DNA of 46,039 bases from Alphaproteobacteria bacterium (GTDB lineage: Bacteria; Pseudomonadota; Alphaproteobacteria; Micavibrionales; Micavibrionaceae), in assembly GCA_003245575.1 (NCBI GenBank), contig QKCR01000148.1, forward strand, positions 1-46,039, in the 5' to 3' direction. The notes beneath the pieces were generated by a model that saw only the letters and a list, made by a program, of their open reading frames with translations, ran no database searches and was not told the DNA's origin. Each line of letters begins with the position of its first letter. Position 1 is the stretch's first letter. This document shows positions 8,117 to 16,849 of this stretch, piece after piece. The translations under genes and the position numbers were made by a program.

Positions 8117-9502
8117 TTATCCGGTAATGCGTTCGCTTTTCAGGCGTTGGTCGCGTTCTTTCAACCAACGACGAATAGCTACGATGCCGTGCTTATCGCG
8201 ATCATAACGGTCAGGTGTCAGATCAGGAATAAGTTTCAGATCATGTTCAGGCACAGGGTCGCAGCCTTTATCGAGCTTCCTGATAAAGTGGCGAATGCGC
8301 GGCATGATTTGTGTGCGCCATTTACTGCCGTTGAAAATCCCGTAGTGACCGCATCCCAATTGGAAGTGGTGGAATTGTTTGCTTTGCGCCAGTGAATAAC
8401 ACAAATCGTGTGCAGCGGTTGTTTGTCCGCGTGCCGAAATGTCATCCAGTTCGCCTTCGATGGTGAGGAGGGCAGTATGCTTGATTTTGTTCGGTTGAAC
8501 ATCCATCAATTCATCGGTCAACGGGTCGCGCCATTTCATTTGGCCTTTCGGCAGTAAGTGGCGTTGGAAGACAACATCAACTGTTTGCAGATAGAACTCG
8601 GCAGGCAGATCCATCACAGCATTATATTCGTTATAGAACTTGCGGTGGAATTCTGCGGACTCGCCATCACCCGTCACAAGATGTTTAAAGAAGTTCATGT
8701 GGCTGCCGACGTGGCGGTCAAGGTTCATGGACATGAACCCACTCAATTGCAGGAAGCCCGGATATACGTGACGATACGCGCCCGGATAATAAAACGGGAC
8801 ATCGGTCACAACAGAATTCTTAAACCAGGAGAGCGGGCGCTCTTCGGCTGTTTGTGTCACTTGTGTTTTTGAAACGCGGGTGTCAATCGGACCGCCCATC
8901 AAGATCATGCCGAGCGGTTGGTTGGGATCATTTTCTGCGGCCATGAGGGAAACGGCGGCCAGAACAGGGACTGCAGGTTGACAGACTGCGATGACGCTGG
9001 TGTTTGGTCCCAAGAGGGACAGGAAGTGACGTACATAGTTGATATAATCATCGAGATTAAAGCGGCCTTCTGAAAGCGGGATCATCCGCACGTCAACCCA
9101 ATCCGTTATATAGACATCGTGGTGAGGGAGTAGGGCTTCAACTGTTCCGCGGAGCAATGTTGCGAAGTGGCCTGACATCGGCGCTACAATCAGAACTTTC
9201 GGATCTTTGCGTTTGGTTGCCCGTTTAAAATGGAGCAGGTTGCAAAACGGCATTTCAATAATGAATTCTTCCGTAATGGCAACGTCTTTGCCGTTGATGC
9301 TTGTAAAAGGAAGATCGAAGGATGGTTTCCCGAAGCGGCGTGTCACACGTTCGAACATTTCTGCTCCAGCCGAGATCGTGCGTCCCGCAGGTGTATAGGA
9401 CAAAGGGTTCATCGGGCTTTGGAAAGCTGTTCGAACCATTTCTGCGCTGAGGCGTGCGGGGGTCAAAATCGCGTGTTGCAAGTCATAAAGATGATAGAGC
9501 AC
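8117..9502 (-). CDS. phaZ: Intracellular polyhydroxyalkanoate depolymerase
   Basis: The 461-residue protein matches the intracellular PHB depolymerase family that mobilises native storage granules to 3-hydroxybutyrate units. These enzymes use a cysteine nucleophile in place of the usual lipase serine, and Cys174 sits in AVCQPAVP as expected. Asp353 in TIEGELDDISA and His386 in LGCGHYGIFNG complete the triad. The N-terminus MLYHLYDLQHA and the phrase MNPLSYTPAGR are family hallmarks. Translation starts at a GTG (9502) with AGGAA six bases upstream. No PHA synthase, phasin or regulator occurs in the window, so the rest of the pathway must lie elsewhere. The patatin gene follows. Confidence 0.95.
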   Translation of the reverse strand: MLYHLYDLQHAILTPARLSAEMVRTAFQSPMNPLSYTPAGRTISAGAEMFERVTRRFGKPSFDLPFTSINGKDVAITEEFIIEMPFCNLLHFKRATKRKDPKVLIVAPMSGHFATLLRGTVEALLPHHDVYITDWVDVRMIPLSEGRFNLDDYINYVRHFLSLLGPNTSVIAVCQPAVPVLAAVSLMAAENDPNQPLGMILMGGPIDTRVSKTQVTQTAEERPLSWFKNSVVTDVPFYYPGAYRHVYPGFLQLSGFMSMNLDRHVGSHMNFFKHLVTGDGESAEFHRKFYNEYNAVMDLPAEFYLQTVDVVFQRHLLPKGQMKWRDPLTDELMDVQPNKIKHTALLTIEGELDDISARGQTTAAHDLCYSLAQSKQFHHFQLGCGHYGIFNGSKWRTQIMPRIRHFIRKLDKGCDPVPEHDLKLIPDLTPDRYDRDKHGIVAIRRWLKERDQRLKSERITG

Positions 9503-9630
9503 GTTTAATTCCTATTCTTCCGTGATAGACGATCGGTGATACCAAACTCAGAGTATTTATGATATTATATAGTATAAGTGTTTATTCTTTCTAAGAGTTT
9601 ACCCTATTTTTCTCAAAAGGTCATCGGGTC

Positions 9631-10665
9631 ATGTCAGATCTTTTTGTTTTGCATATTTTGTCGCCCGAGCGACTAAATTCAGTGCTTTTTGCACTGATTA
9701 TGGTGTCTTTGATCGGCATGATGACAGGCCCGAGCTGGGGAAATGCCAATCCGTTCTTATGGGGTATTCTGGATAAAATTTGCGGACGATTGGTCGAGAA
9801 AACCTATAACAAGGATCGATCTGTTTCCAGTTTGCAATTTCGCGGCGGTTTGTTGCTGACTTTGTATCTGATTATCACCGGTATTATTGCTGCCATTGCA
9901 TTGATTATCGAACGCAAATTTGCCTTTGCAGGGTTTATGGACCCGATTTTGTTGGCTTTGACATTAAGCGGTGGCGCGACGTGGTCTTCTTTAATCAAGT
10001 TGCATCATGCGTTGCGCGGGACACATAACAGCAAAGGGACTTTGGGCAAGGGCAGTTACTATCAGGTGGCTGTTTCAACACGCACCAATCTCAACTCGAC
10101 GGATAATCACGGTATTATCCGTGTCGGAATCGGTTTGGTCGCAACGACGTTTGATAAGGGGCTTGTTGCTCCTCTGTTCTGGTACTTGCTTGGCGGATTA
10201 CCCGGAGCTTATCTCTATTGTGGTATCGCGGCTGCGCGTTGGTCTTTATCCAAGGACGGATTTGCCAAAGGCATTGGGACGTTGGCGTTAAAGCTGGAAA
10301 CTTTTTTCGGAATTTTGCCGCAGATTATTTCAGCATTTATTTTATCACTTGCCGCACTGGCGACCCCGTATGCCGGAATGACGCGCACAATTCGAGGGTA
10401 TTTCTCGAAAACAGGTCATGCCCCTTATGCTGAAGGCGGGTTGGCCTTGACGGCATTTGCTTATGCGCTGGGGATTTCTCTGGGCGGTCCTGTCGAGGAT
10501 ATTAGCGGGAGTGTCTTGAAACGCGCGTGGGTCGGGGCGTCTACAAGTTCAGCCAAGGTCGAGCGGAAACATTTGCGTCAGGCTATTTACATGGGGATCA
10601 TGGGGTTTGTCTGGGTCTTTTTGTTTATTGTTCTGGCTCTTGGGGCGTGGCGAATTTTTCCCTAA
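9631..10665 (+). CDS. CobD/CbiB-like integral membrane protein
   Basis: The 344-residue polytopic membrane protein resembles adenosylcobinamide-phosphate synthase (CobD/CbiB), which joins the aminopropanol arm to adenosylcobyrate. The central block VSTRTNLNSTDNHGIIRV followed by DKGLVAPLFWYLLGGLPGA (about residues 148-200) corresponds to the family's SRD..DL..EGVVRA and VAPLFW.LLGG signatures, and HAPYAEGGLALTAFAYALG (about 267-285) matches the PNAG..MAA.AGAL region. At least five hydrophobic spans are visible. Divergences from canonical motifs are clear (for example STRTN where SRDT is usual), so the activity may differ. No other cobalamin gene is nearby. An AAAGG Shine-Dalgarno precedes the ATG, and a bidirectional terminator follows the stop. 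Confidence 0.82.
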   Translation: MSDLFVLHILSPERLNSVLFALIMVSLIGMMTGPSWGNANPFLWGILDKICGRLVEKTYNKDRSVSSLQFRGGLLLTLYLIITGIIAAIALIIERKFAFAGFMDPILLALTLSGGATWSSLIKLHHALRGTHNSKGTLGKGSYYQVAVSTRTNLNSTDNHGIIRVGIGLVATTFDKGLVAPLFWYLLGGLPGAYLYCGIAAARWSLSKDGFAKGIGTLALKLETFFGILPQIISAFILSLAALATPYAGMTRTIRGYFSKTGHAPYAEGGLALTAFAYALGISLGGPVEDISGSVLKRAWVGASTSSAKVERKHLRQAIYMGIMGFVWVFLFIVLALGAWRIFP

Positions 10666-10673
10666 AAAACGGC

Positions 10674-10707
10674 AATAAAAAAACGGGCTGAAATTCAGCC
10701 CGTTTTA
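10674..10707. terminator. Bidirectional rho-independent terminator
   Basis: Stem ACGGGCTG (10683-10690) pairs perfectly with CAGCCCGT (10696-10703) around a five-base loop. TTTT follows on the plus strand and a run of seven A precedes it, giving a U tract on the minus strand. It sits between the convergent CobD-like and cyclophilin genes. Confidence 0.85.
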
Positions 10708-10729
10708 TGTATCCAATAGAATCTTCTGA

Positions 10730-11320
10730 TTATTCTGCAGCAGGAGCTTCGGAAGAGGCAGCAGGGGCTGCGGCTTCATCAGCGGCTACAGTCATTTTTA
10801 CGATCGTGTCCGGATCACGTGGTGGTTCACCGCGTTTGATCTGGTCAACGAATTGCATGCCTTCTACAACTTGTCCCCAAACGGTGTATTGTTTGTTGAG
10901 GAAAGAGCAGTCATCAAAGCAAATAAAGAATTGTGAGTTTGCTGAGTCAGGGTTTTGTGAGCGTGCCATGCCGACTGTGCCGCGTCCGAAATTCACGCTA
11001 TTGAATTCAGCAGGAAGGTTCGGATAGCTGGAGCCGCTCATACCTGTTCCGGTCGGGTCTCCGGTTTGAGCCATGAAGCCGTCAATCACACGGTGGAATT
11101 TCAAACCGTTGTAGAATCCTTCACGGGTCAGTGTCTTGATGCGTTCAACGTGCTTAGGAGCAACATCAGGCATCAGTTTGATTACAACGCGTCCGTAGGA
11201 CAGGTCCAGATAGATCGTGTTTTCAGGATCGATTTTGAGATCATCTGCATTTGCAGTGGTTGGTGTAGAGGTCATAAGGCAAAAGCTCCCAAGTAATAGT
11301 AACATTAAACGACGCATCAT
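10730..11320 (-). CDS. Exported cyclophilin-type peptidyl-prolyl isomerase
   Basis: A 196-residue cyclophilin with a signal peptide (residues 1-25, MMRRLMLLLLGSFCLM, cleavage near ANA). It should catalyse cis-trans isomerisation of proline bonds during folding in the periplasm. The catalytic block FHRVIDGFMAQTGDPTGTG carries the essential arginine and the Phe/Met/Gln set; NSQFFICFDD and YTVWGQVVEGM follow. The tail from about residue 178 is Ala/Glu-rich and low in complexity. It lies 64 bases downstream of a second cyclophilin gene on the same strand; the two are about half identical by eye and probably arose by tandem duplication. Confidence 0.93.
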   Translation of the reverse strand: MMRRLMLLLLGSFCLMTSTPTTANADDLKIDPENTIYLDLSYGRVVIKLMPDVAPKHVERIKTLTREGFYNGLKFHRVIDGFMAQTGDPTGTGMSGSSYPNLPAEFNSVNFGRGTVGMARSQNPDSANSQFFICFDDCSFLNKQYTVWGQVVEGMQFVDQIKRGEPPRDPDTIVKMTVAADEAAAPAASSEAPAAE

Positions 11321-11384
11321 GTTTTCCTTTCATGGATACGGTGAATGGGGGGTACATTATGGGTAAGTCCCGCGAAAGGCAACC

Positions 11385-11924
11385 TTATAAATCCGATCCG
11401 ATAGCCATTTTCACAGTTTTGGTTGGATGAGCAGGTGGCGTGCCTTTTTCGATTTTATCAACTATTTCCATACCTTCGGTTACTTGCCCCCATGCCGTAT
11501 AGTGACCTTTGAGGTCTTTGCACATTTTATCTGTCAGGCATATGAAAAATTGGGAATTAGCCGAATTCGGTGCATCGGATTTTCCCATGCCGACCGTGCC
11601 GCGTTTGAAGCTGTAGGTCGAGAACTCATCCTTGAGGTCGGGAAGGTAGGATTTGCCGCTTTTGCCTTTTGCTTTGTCGAGAGGGTATCCGGTTTGCGCG
11701 ATAAAGCCGTCAATCACGCGGAACCAGTCCAGATCATCGTAAAATCCCTCGCGGACCAGTTTTTTGACTTGCGCGACGTGGTCGGGGGCTATGTCAGGCA
11801 TCATACGGATGACGACCTGTCCTTGGGGAAGTTTGATATATAAGTCATTGTCATCTGCTGCTTGTGCGCTATTTGCATGAAGAGCCAGAAACAGGGTTGC
11901 GAGTACGCCGAGAGTTCGTATCAT
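11385..11924 (-). CDS. Exported cyclophilin-type peptidyl-prolyl isomerase
   Basis: A 179-residue periplasmic cyclophilin. The start is the ATG at 11924, which opens a signal peptide (MIRTLGVLATLFLALHANSA, cleavage after AQA); the frame is open further upstream but that region carries the promoter and start of the divergent gene at 11986. The active-site segment reads WFRVIDGFIAQTGYP, so the usual FHRVI is WFRVI: the histidine is replaced by phenylalanine although the catalytic arginine stays. NSQFFICLTD and YTAWGQVTEGMEIVDKI are typical. It is likely co-transcribed with the cyclophilin downstream at 10730-11320. Confidence 0.92.
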   Translation of the reverse strand: MIRTLGVLATLFLALHANSAQAADDNDLYIKLPQGQVVIRMMPDIAPDHVAQVKKLVREGFYDDLDWFRVIDGFIAQTGYPLDKAKGKSGKSYLPDLKDEFSTYSFKRGTVGMGKSDAPNSANSQFFICLTDKMCKDLKGHYTAWGQVTEGMEIVDKIEKGTPPAHPTKTVKMAIGSDL

Positions 11925-11985
11925 GGGGCATCCTTTGTTGAGTGAATGTGTTTCGGGATAGCACGATTTAAGTTGAGGAGTCGAT

Positions 11986-13134
11986 ATGCGGATTTTCGCA
12001 AAAATGGGTTTGATGGCATGTCTGTTCGGAAGTGTGTCGGGATCACATCCCGCGTGGGCCGAAAAAGTTGTCGCAGAAGATACGCAGCCGAAGTTGGAGG
12101 TTGTTGCCGAGTTGGATGAGCGTCCAGCCAATATTGCCGTCACGATTACCGGCGAGATTGTCGTTTCTATGAACCCTTACGATCATCCGAAGAATAAAGT
12201 GGTTCTGATTAAAAAGGACGGTACGGTTGAGCCGTTCCCAAGTGCGGAATGGAACGACAAGGATGGTCCGGATGCACATGCTATCGGTTTTACCCATGTT
12301 ACGGGCATCCGTTCTACAACACGCGGAAGTATTCTTGTTCTGGATATGGGCAATGAGCAGCATGCACCGCGTTTTGTGGAATTTGATGTGTTGCGCCGTC
12401 AAGTGATGAATACACGTTATATCCCGCGTGATTTTACGACTGATCAATCCTACTTGCAGGATTTTGCTATTAACTGGGATATTAACCATGCCTATGTGTC
12501 TGACATGGGGTTGCTTGATCCGACGAAGCCTGCAAAGCCCGGTTTGATTGATGTGGACCTTAATGGCGGATGGATGTTCCGTTTGATGGAAGGTCAAGAG
12601 TCTATTCAACCACCCGAGAAGCCTCTTACGATTGACGGCAAAGCTCTGAGCGTTTCCAAAGACGGTAAGGATTATCCTGTACTTGGTTCGCTGGGGCCGA
12701 TTACGCTCGATGTGTTGCGTGATACGCTTTATTACGGGCCGATGGGTGAGGGCAAGCTTTACAAAGTGCCTTTGTCAAAAATGTCTGATGTGACGGTTGA
12801 TGAAGATACAATTTCCAAGCGCATCGAGGTCGTCGGGGACAAGCCAGCCAGTGCCGCGATTACAGTTGACGCCGAAGAGAATGTGTATCTGGCAGCGATC
12901 GAGAAAAACGAGATCGGTGTGATGGATAAGACAGGCAAGTATCGCAGCTATATCAAGGATGATCGTTTGCAATGGGCGAGCGGATTTTCTTATGCGCCGA
13001 ACGGCTATATCTATGTGGCGATTTCCCGTCTTAATGAATTGCCGATGTATCATGGCGGCAAAGAGCCTGCCGAGAAAAAACCATATTTGATTGCACGATT
13101 TAAACCGATTGCGCCTGCCGCTGTCGGGCGGTAG
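11986..13134 (+). CDS. Yellow / major royal jelly protein family beta-propeller, exported
   Basis: The 382-residue protein has a signal peptide (residues 1-25, cleavage after AWA) and matches the bacterial branch of the Yellow/MRJP family, a six-bladed beta-propeller. Family-like landmarks are ERPANIAVTITGEIVVSMNP near residue 46, the LQDFAINWDINHAYVSDMG segment near 157, GSLGPITLDVLRDTLYYGP near 233 and SGFSYAPNGYIYVAISRL near 331. Insect relatives bind small ligands or act in dopachrome metabolism; bacterial members are mostly uncharacterised, so a periplasmic ligand-binding or lactonase-like role is only an inference. It is divergent from the cyclophilin at 11924, with 61 bases between. 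Confidence 0.85.
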   Translation: MRIFAKMGLMACLFGSVSGSHPAWAEKVVAEDTQPKLEVVAELDERPANIAVTITGEIVVSMNPYDHPKNKVVLIKKDGTVEPFPSAEWNDKDGPDAHAIGFTHVTGIRSTTRGSILVLDMGNEQHAPRFVEFDVLRRQVMNTRYIPRDFTTDQSYLQDFAINWDINHAYVSDMGLLDPTKPAKPGLIDVDLNGGWMFRLMEGQESIQPPEKPLTIDGKALSVSKDGKDYPVLGSLGPITLDVLRDTLYYGPMGEGKLYKVPLSKMSDVTVDEDTISKRIEVVGDKPASAAITVDAEENVYLAAIEKNEIGVMDKTGKYRSYIKDDRLQWASGFSYAPNGYIYVAISRLNELPMYHGGKEPAEKKPYLIARFKPIAPAAVGR

Positions 13135-13160
13135 CCCTGCGGTAGACGCTTAATCAGATT

Positions 13161-14462
13161 TTAGCTATTCAACGCGCGGGAGATAATTTCTTCCGCGTGT
13201 TTTGTATAAACGGCGTAGTCGAAGATTTTATCGAGAGCTGCTTTGTCCAGTTTGGCTGTGACATCTGCGTCTTTTTCCAGCATCTCGCGGAGCGTGATTT
13301 TACCGTCTGACTTCCAGACTTCCATCGCGTTGCGTTGAACAATGCGATAGGCGTCTTCGCGCGATATGCCGTTTTGAGTGAGGGCCAGCAATGTGCGTTG
13401 AGAGAAGACCAGTCCGCCCATACGTTCCATGTTGGACATCATGCGTTCTGGATAGACCAGAAGATTTTCAACGACGTTTGCCAGTCTGTTCAAAGAGAAA
13501 TCAAGCGCCACCGTTGTATCCGGCGCGATAAAGCGTTCTACGGCAGAGTGAGAGATGTCGCGTTCGTGCCATAGGGCTACGTTTTCCATGGCAGGAATAA
13601 CGGCGGCGCGAATAACACGGGCCTGACCTGTCAGGTTTTCTGTCAGGATCGGGTTACGTTTATGCGGCATCGCGCTGGAGCCTTTTTGTTTTTCCGAGAA
13701 AAATTCTTCTGCTTCACGCACCTCTGTTCTTTGCAGGTGACGAATTTCGACAGCGAGGTTTTCAATAGATGACGCAATGACACCCATTACAGCGAAGAAC
13801 ATGGCATGGCGGTCACGCGGAATGACCTGTGTTGAAACCGTTTCAGGTTTTAACCCCAATTTTTCGGCGACATAGGCTTCGACTTCCGGAGGGACTGTTG
13901 CGAATGTTCCGACTGCGCCTGAGATTGCACAGACAGAAATTTCTTGCTGAGCGGCTTCGAGGCGTTTCTTGGCGCGTGCGAAAGCTGCGTAGTGACCGGC
14001 AAGCTTGACGCCGAAGGTTGTCGGCTCTGCATGGATGCCGTGGCTACGTCCGATGCAGATTGTGTCTTTATGTTCGAGGATGCGTTTTTTAAGAGCTGCC
14101 AAAACTTTATCCAGATCACCGAGTAAAATGTCTGCGGCTTGTTTCATCTGAACGGCAAAGGTTGTATCCAGAACATCAGAAGAAGTCATGCCCTGATGCA
14201 TAAATCTTGCTTCTTCACCGACATATTCGGCGACGTTGGTCAGAAAAGCGATCACATCGTGTTTGACATCGCGCTCAATCGCGTCGATGCGCTCGGCGTT
14301 AAAGTCCCCGCGTTCGCGTAAAGCTTTGGAGACGCCTTCGGGGATCATGCCGATTTGTTCCATGGATTCTGCGGCCAGAGTTTCAACTTCCAGCATGATG
14401 CGGAATTTGTTGTCGGCTTCCCAAATTTGGGCCATTTCAGGGCGGGTATAGCGGGGGATCAT
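13161..14462 (-). CDS. purB: Adenylosuccinate lyase
   Basis: PurB removes fumarate from SAICAR and from adenylosuccinate in purine biosynthesis. The 433 residues have normal length. The fumarase/aspartase superfamily signature GSSAMPHKRNP lies at about 262-272, with the flexible-loop catalytic serine just before it; HGIHAEPTTFG (about 143) holds a catalytic histidine and MHQGMTSSDVLDT (about 88) the substrate-binding block. It starts three bases after the radC stop codon, so the two genes are probably one transcript. Confidence 0.97.
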   Translation of the reverse strand: MIPRYTRPEMAQIWEADNKFRIMLEVETLAAESMEQIGMIPEGVSKALRERGDFNAERIDAIERDVKHDVIAFLTNVAEYVGEEARFMHQGMTSSDVLDTTFAVQMKQAADILLGDLDKVLAALKKRILEHKDTICIGRSHGIHAEPTTFGVKLAGHYAAFARAKKRLEAAQQEISVCAISGAVGTFATVPPEVEAYVAEKLGLKPETVSTQVIPRDRHAMFFAVMGVIASSIENLAVEIRHLQRTEVREAEEFFSEKQKGSSAMPHKRNPILTENLTGQARVIRAAVIPAMENVALWHERDISHSAVERFIAPDTTVALDFSLNRLANVVENLLVYPERMMSNMERMGGLVFSQRTLLALTQNGISREDAYRIVQRNAMEVWKSDGKITLREMLEKDADVTAKLDKAALDKIFDYAVYTKHAEEIISRALNS

Positions 14463-14465
14463 TTT

Positions 14466-15179
14466 TTATAAGAGTCCTTTACTGCGCATGGATGTTGTGC
14501 CGTTCTTCGATACTATAAGATGGTCATGGATGACAATGCCTAATGGCTTGGCTGCGGCAATTATTTGCTGGGTCATATCAATATCGGCTTTGCTCGGGGT
14601 CGGGTCGCCGCTCGGGTGGTTGTGAATGAGGATTACCGCGGTTGCCGAGAGTTCCAATGCACGTTTGACAATTTCGCGCGGATAGGCGGGTGTGTGATCG
14701 ACTGTTCCTGATTGTTGGACTTCGTCAGCAATGAGTTCGTTCTTTTTATTCAGAAAGAGCAGGCGGAAGTTTTCTTTCTTTTCATGGGCCATAGTGGCTT
14801 GCAGATAATCCAGCAGTTTTGACCAACTGTTCAAAACCTGTTTGTTGATTAGGTCTTGTTTCATGAATTTGAAGGAGGCGGCCTTTATAACTTTGAGTGC
14901 AGTTATGGAGGTATCCGTCAGGCCGTGGGCGCGCAGATCGTTGTCGCTTGCGTGAAAGATCGCGTTGAATGAGCCGAATTTCTGAAGCAGGTCTTTGGCA
15001 ATCGGTTTGACGTCGCGACGCGGGATCGCCATAAATAAAATCAGTTCCAGAATTTCATAGTCGGCGAGGGCATCTACCCCGCCTTTTAGAAACCGTTCCC
15101 GCAATCTGTCCCTGTGCCCCGTATAGTGCGGCGGCGGTTCAGTTTCTATATTCAGGTCTTTTTCCAAGATTTGTTCCAT
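14466..15179 (-). CDS. radC: RadC/JAB-domain protein
   Basis: The 237-residue RadC-family protein has a helix-hairpin-helix region at the N-terminus (YEILELILFMAIPRRDVKP, RFGSF-type block) and a C-terminal JAB/MPN domain with the metal motif HNHPSGDPTPSKADIDMT, preceded by a conserved glutamate. RadC was once assigned to DNA repair, but its role is unproven. I prefer the ATG at 15179; a TTG 36 bases upstream would add 12 lysine-rich residues with no better ribosome site. The gene is directly upstream of purB. Confidence 0.93.
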   Translation of the reverse strand: MEQILEKDLNIETEPPPHYTGHRDRLRERFLKGGVDALADYEILELILFMAIPRRDVKPIAKDLLQKFGSFNAIFHASDNDLRAHGLTDTSITALKVIKAASFKFMKQDLINKQVLNSWSKLLDYLQATMAHEKKENFRLLFLNKKNELIADEVQQSGTVDHTPAYPREIVKRALELSATAVILIHNHPSGDPTPSKADIDMTQQIIAAAKPLGIVIHDHLIVSKNGTTSMRSKGLL

Positions 15180-15308
15180 AACATTATGTTTTATTTGTTT
15201 TTTTGTGCGCCACAAGATGTTTTTTTCTTTTTTTTGAGGGGAACTTCTTTGTATAGTTTTCGTTATTAGTAGAATTTCATATCAAATTCTCGATACGGGG
15301 AGAAATAA

Positions 15309-15923
15309 ATGACCGCAAACGCTGGCCAGGGGCAAGACGTCCCAAATACGCATCAAAACTGGTTTCATCCGCCATCCGCAGTTCTGGAGGACATGCACGC
15401 TCTTGAGGAAGCTGTGTCGTTGGTTGGGTATGACCATGGAATTGCAAATTGGCAGCTTGTTTTCGTAACTGATCCTGAGCGCAAAAAGCGCATGTTGTCG
15501 TCTTATCCGGATATTCATGCCGATATGGTCGCGGTTCTGTGCGTTGATCCAGAGGCGTGGTTTATCTCCAGACCCGGATTGTGGGAAAATGCAGAGTTTG
15601 AAGCCAGATCGCGTTTTATAGATGATATGCTTGCTATCGGACGCGGGGATAATCGTTTGCAGCGGGATCGGGCCATGCGTTCAGTTGGGATGGCTGCCGG
15701 TGCGCTCGTATCCAAGGCGAAGAGTCTCGGCTATATGATTGAAAATATTCCGGATACTGACTTGGAGTTGGTCGGGCGCGAGATCGGATTGCCTGCATCC
15801 CATCAGGTCGAATATGTCTTTAGTTTGGGGCATCACAGTAATCGTTCCTGCCATAACGAGATTGCCCAGCGCGGACGTAAATGTGTCGCGCGTGAGCAAT
15901 TCTGTTCCAAGACCAGTGATTAG
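15309..15923 (+). CDS. Nitroreductase-fold protein, shortened
   Basis: A 204-residue protein with the layout of a flavin-dependent nitroreductase: NWQLVFVTDPERKKRML (about 46-62), the strand DMVAVLCVDPEAW, then the long-helix region RAMRSVGMAAGALVSKAKSLGY (about 122-143) and the closing IGLPASHQVEYVFSLG (about 157-172). The family's N-terminal FMN phosphate-binding Arg-Ser-x-Arg segment is not evident, so the start may have been lost or have diverged, and activity is uncertain. The tail after residue 172 is Cys/His/Arg-rich and unlike the family. A strong GGGGAG Shine-Dalgarno precedes the ATG. It converges on map with a nine-base gap. A second nitroreductase-like protein is encoded at 24810. 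Confidence 0.72.
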   Translation: MTANAGQGQDVPNTHQNWFHPPSAVLEDMHALEEAVSLVGYDHGIANWQLVFVTDPERKKRMLSSYPDIHADMVAVLCVDPEAWFISRPGLWENAEFEARSRFIDDMLAIGRGDNRLQRDRAMRSVGMAAGALVSKAKSLGYMIENIPDTDLELVGREIGLPASHQVEYVFSLGHHSNRSCHNEIAQRGRKCVAREQFCSKTSD

Positions 15924-15932
15924 ATTTGCGGA

Positions 15933-16751
15933 TTACCCATTATAGGGTGGTTTATGCAATCCTTTGGGCGAGAGGGTGAAAATCTCGTACCCTGTTTCCG
16001 TAACTGCAAGTGAGTGTTCGAACTGCGCTGATAAACCTTTATCACGCGTTACGGCTGTCCAACCGTCTTGCAGGATTTTGGTTTCAAATGTTCCGGTATT
16101 GATCATCGGTTCGATGGTGAAGAACATTCCCGGTTCCAACACTGTTTCTTCCAAAGACGGATGGTAGTAGTGCAGAATTTGTGGTTCAGCATGGAAGGTT
16201 TTGCCAAGACCATGTCCGCAGAAATCACGGACAACAGAGAAGCGGTTCGGGAGGGCAACGGCTTCGATTGCTTTGGCAATGTCCCCTAAAGTTCCGCCCG
16301 GTTTGACGGTTTCAATACCTGCCATCAATGCATCGTAGGTCGTATCGACCAGACGTTTGGCTTTAATATTCGGTGTTCCCGCATAGTACATGCGGCTGGT
16401 ATCTCCGTGCCATCCGTCCAGAATGACTGTCACATCAATGTTAACGATGTCACCATTCATTAATTTCTTGGGGCCAGGAATGCCGTGGCAGACAACGTGG
16501 TTGATCGATGTGCAGATGGATTTCGGAAATCCGCGATAGTTAAGCGGAGCAGGGATTGCACCGTTTTTGGTGATAAAGTCGTGGCACAGCTTGTCCAGCT
16601 CTTCGGTTGTCACGCCAACCTGAACATGTTCGGCAATCATATCCAGCGTTTCGGCGGCCAGACGACCGGCTTTTCTCATACCTTCAAAATCGACCTCGGG
16701 ATGTAATTCGACGCCTTGAGAAAATTTATTTTTACTTTGTGCTTGTGTCAC
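15933..16751 (-). CDS. map: Methionine aminopeptidase, type I
   Basis: MAP removes the initiator methionine from nascent proteins. The 272-residue form chosen here starts at a GTG (16751) preceded by AGGAGAAAGG; a TTG 33 bases upstream would add 11 charged residues with no ribosome site. Metal ligands and surroundings are all visible: CHGIPG (His), NIDVTVILDGWHGDTSRM (two Asp), GHGLGKTFHAEPQ (His and substrate His), FFTIEPM (Glu) and the final Glu in SAQFEHSLAV. The N-terminal extension of about 25 residues is short and lacks a zinc-finger. Confidence 0.96.
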   Translation of the reverse strand: MTQAQSKNKFSQGVELHPEVDFEGMRKAGRLAAETLDMIAEHVQVGVTTEELDKLCHDFITKNGAIPAPLNYRGFPKSICTSINHVVCHGIPGPKKLMNGDIVNIDVTVILDGWHGDTSRMYYAGTPNIKAKRLVDTTYDALMAGIETVKPGGTLGDIAKAIEAVALPNRFSVVRDFCGHGLGKTFHAEPQILHYYHPSLEETVLEPGMFFTIEPMINTGTFETKILQDGWTAVTRDKGLSAQFEHSLAVTETGYEIFTLSPKGLHKPPYNG

Positions 16752-16849
16752 TTGACCTTTCTCCTGTCGGTCCTTAATTTTCAATTCTGGCGGTACTCCC
16801 CTATGTCCGTCCCAGTAGACTTAACCCAATCAGATCGGTTTGGCAATAA

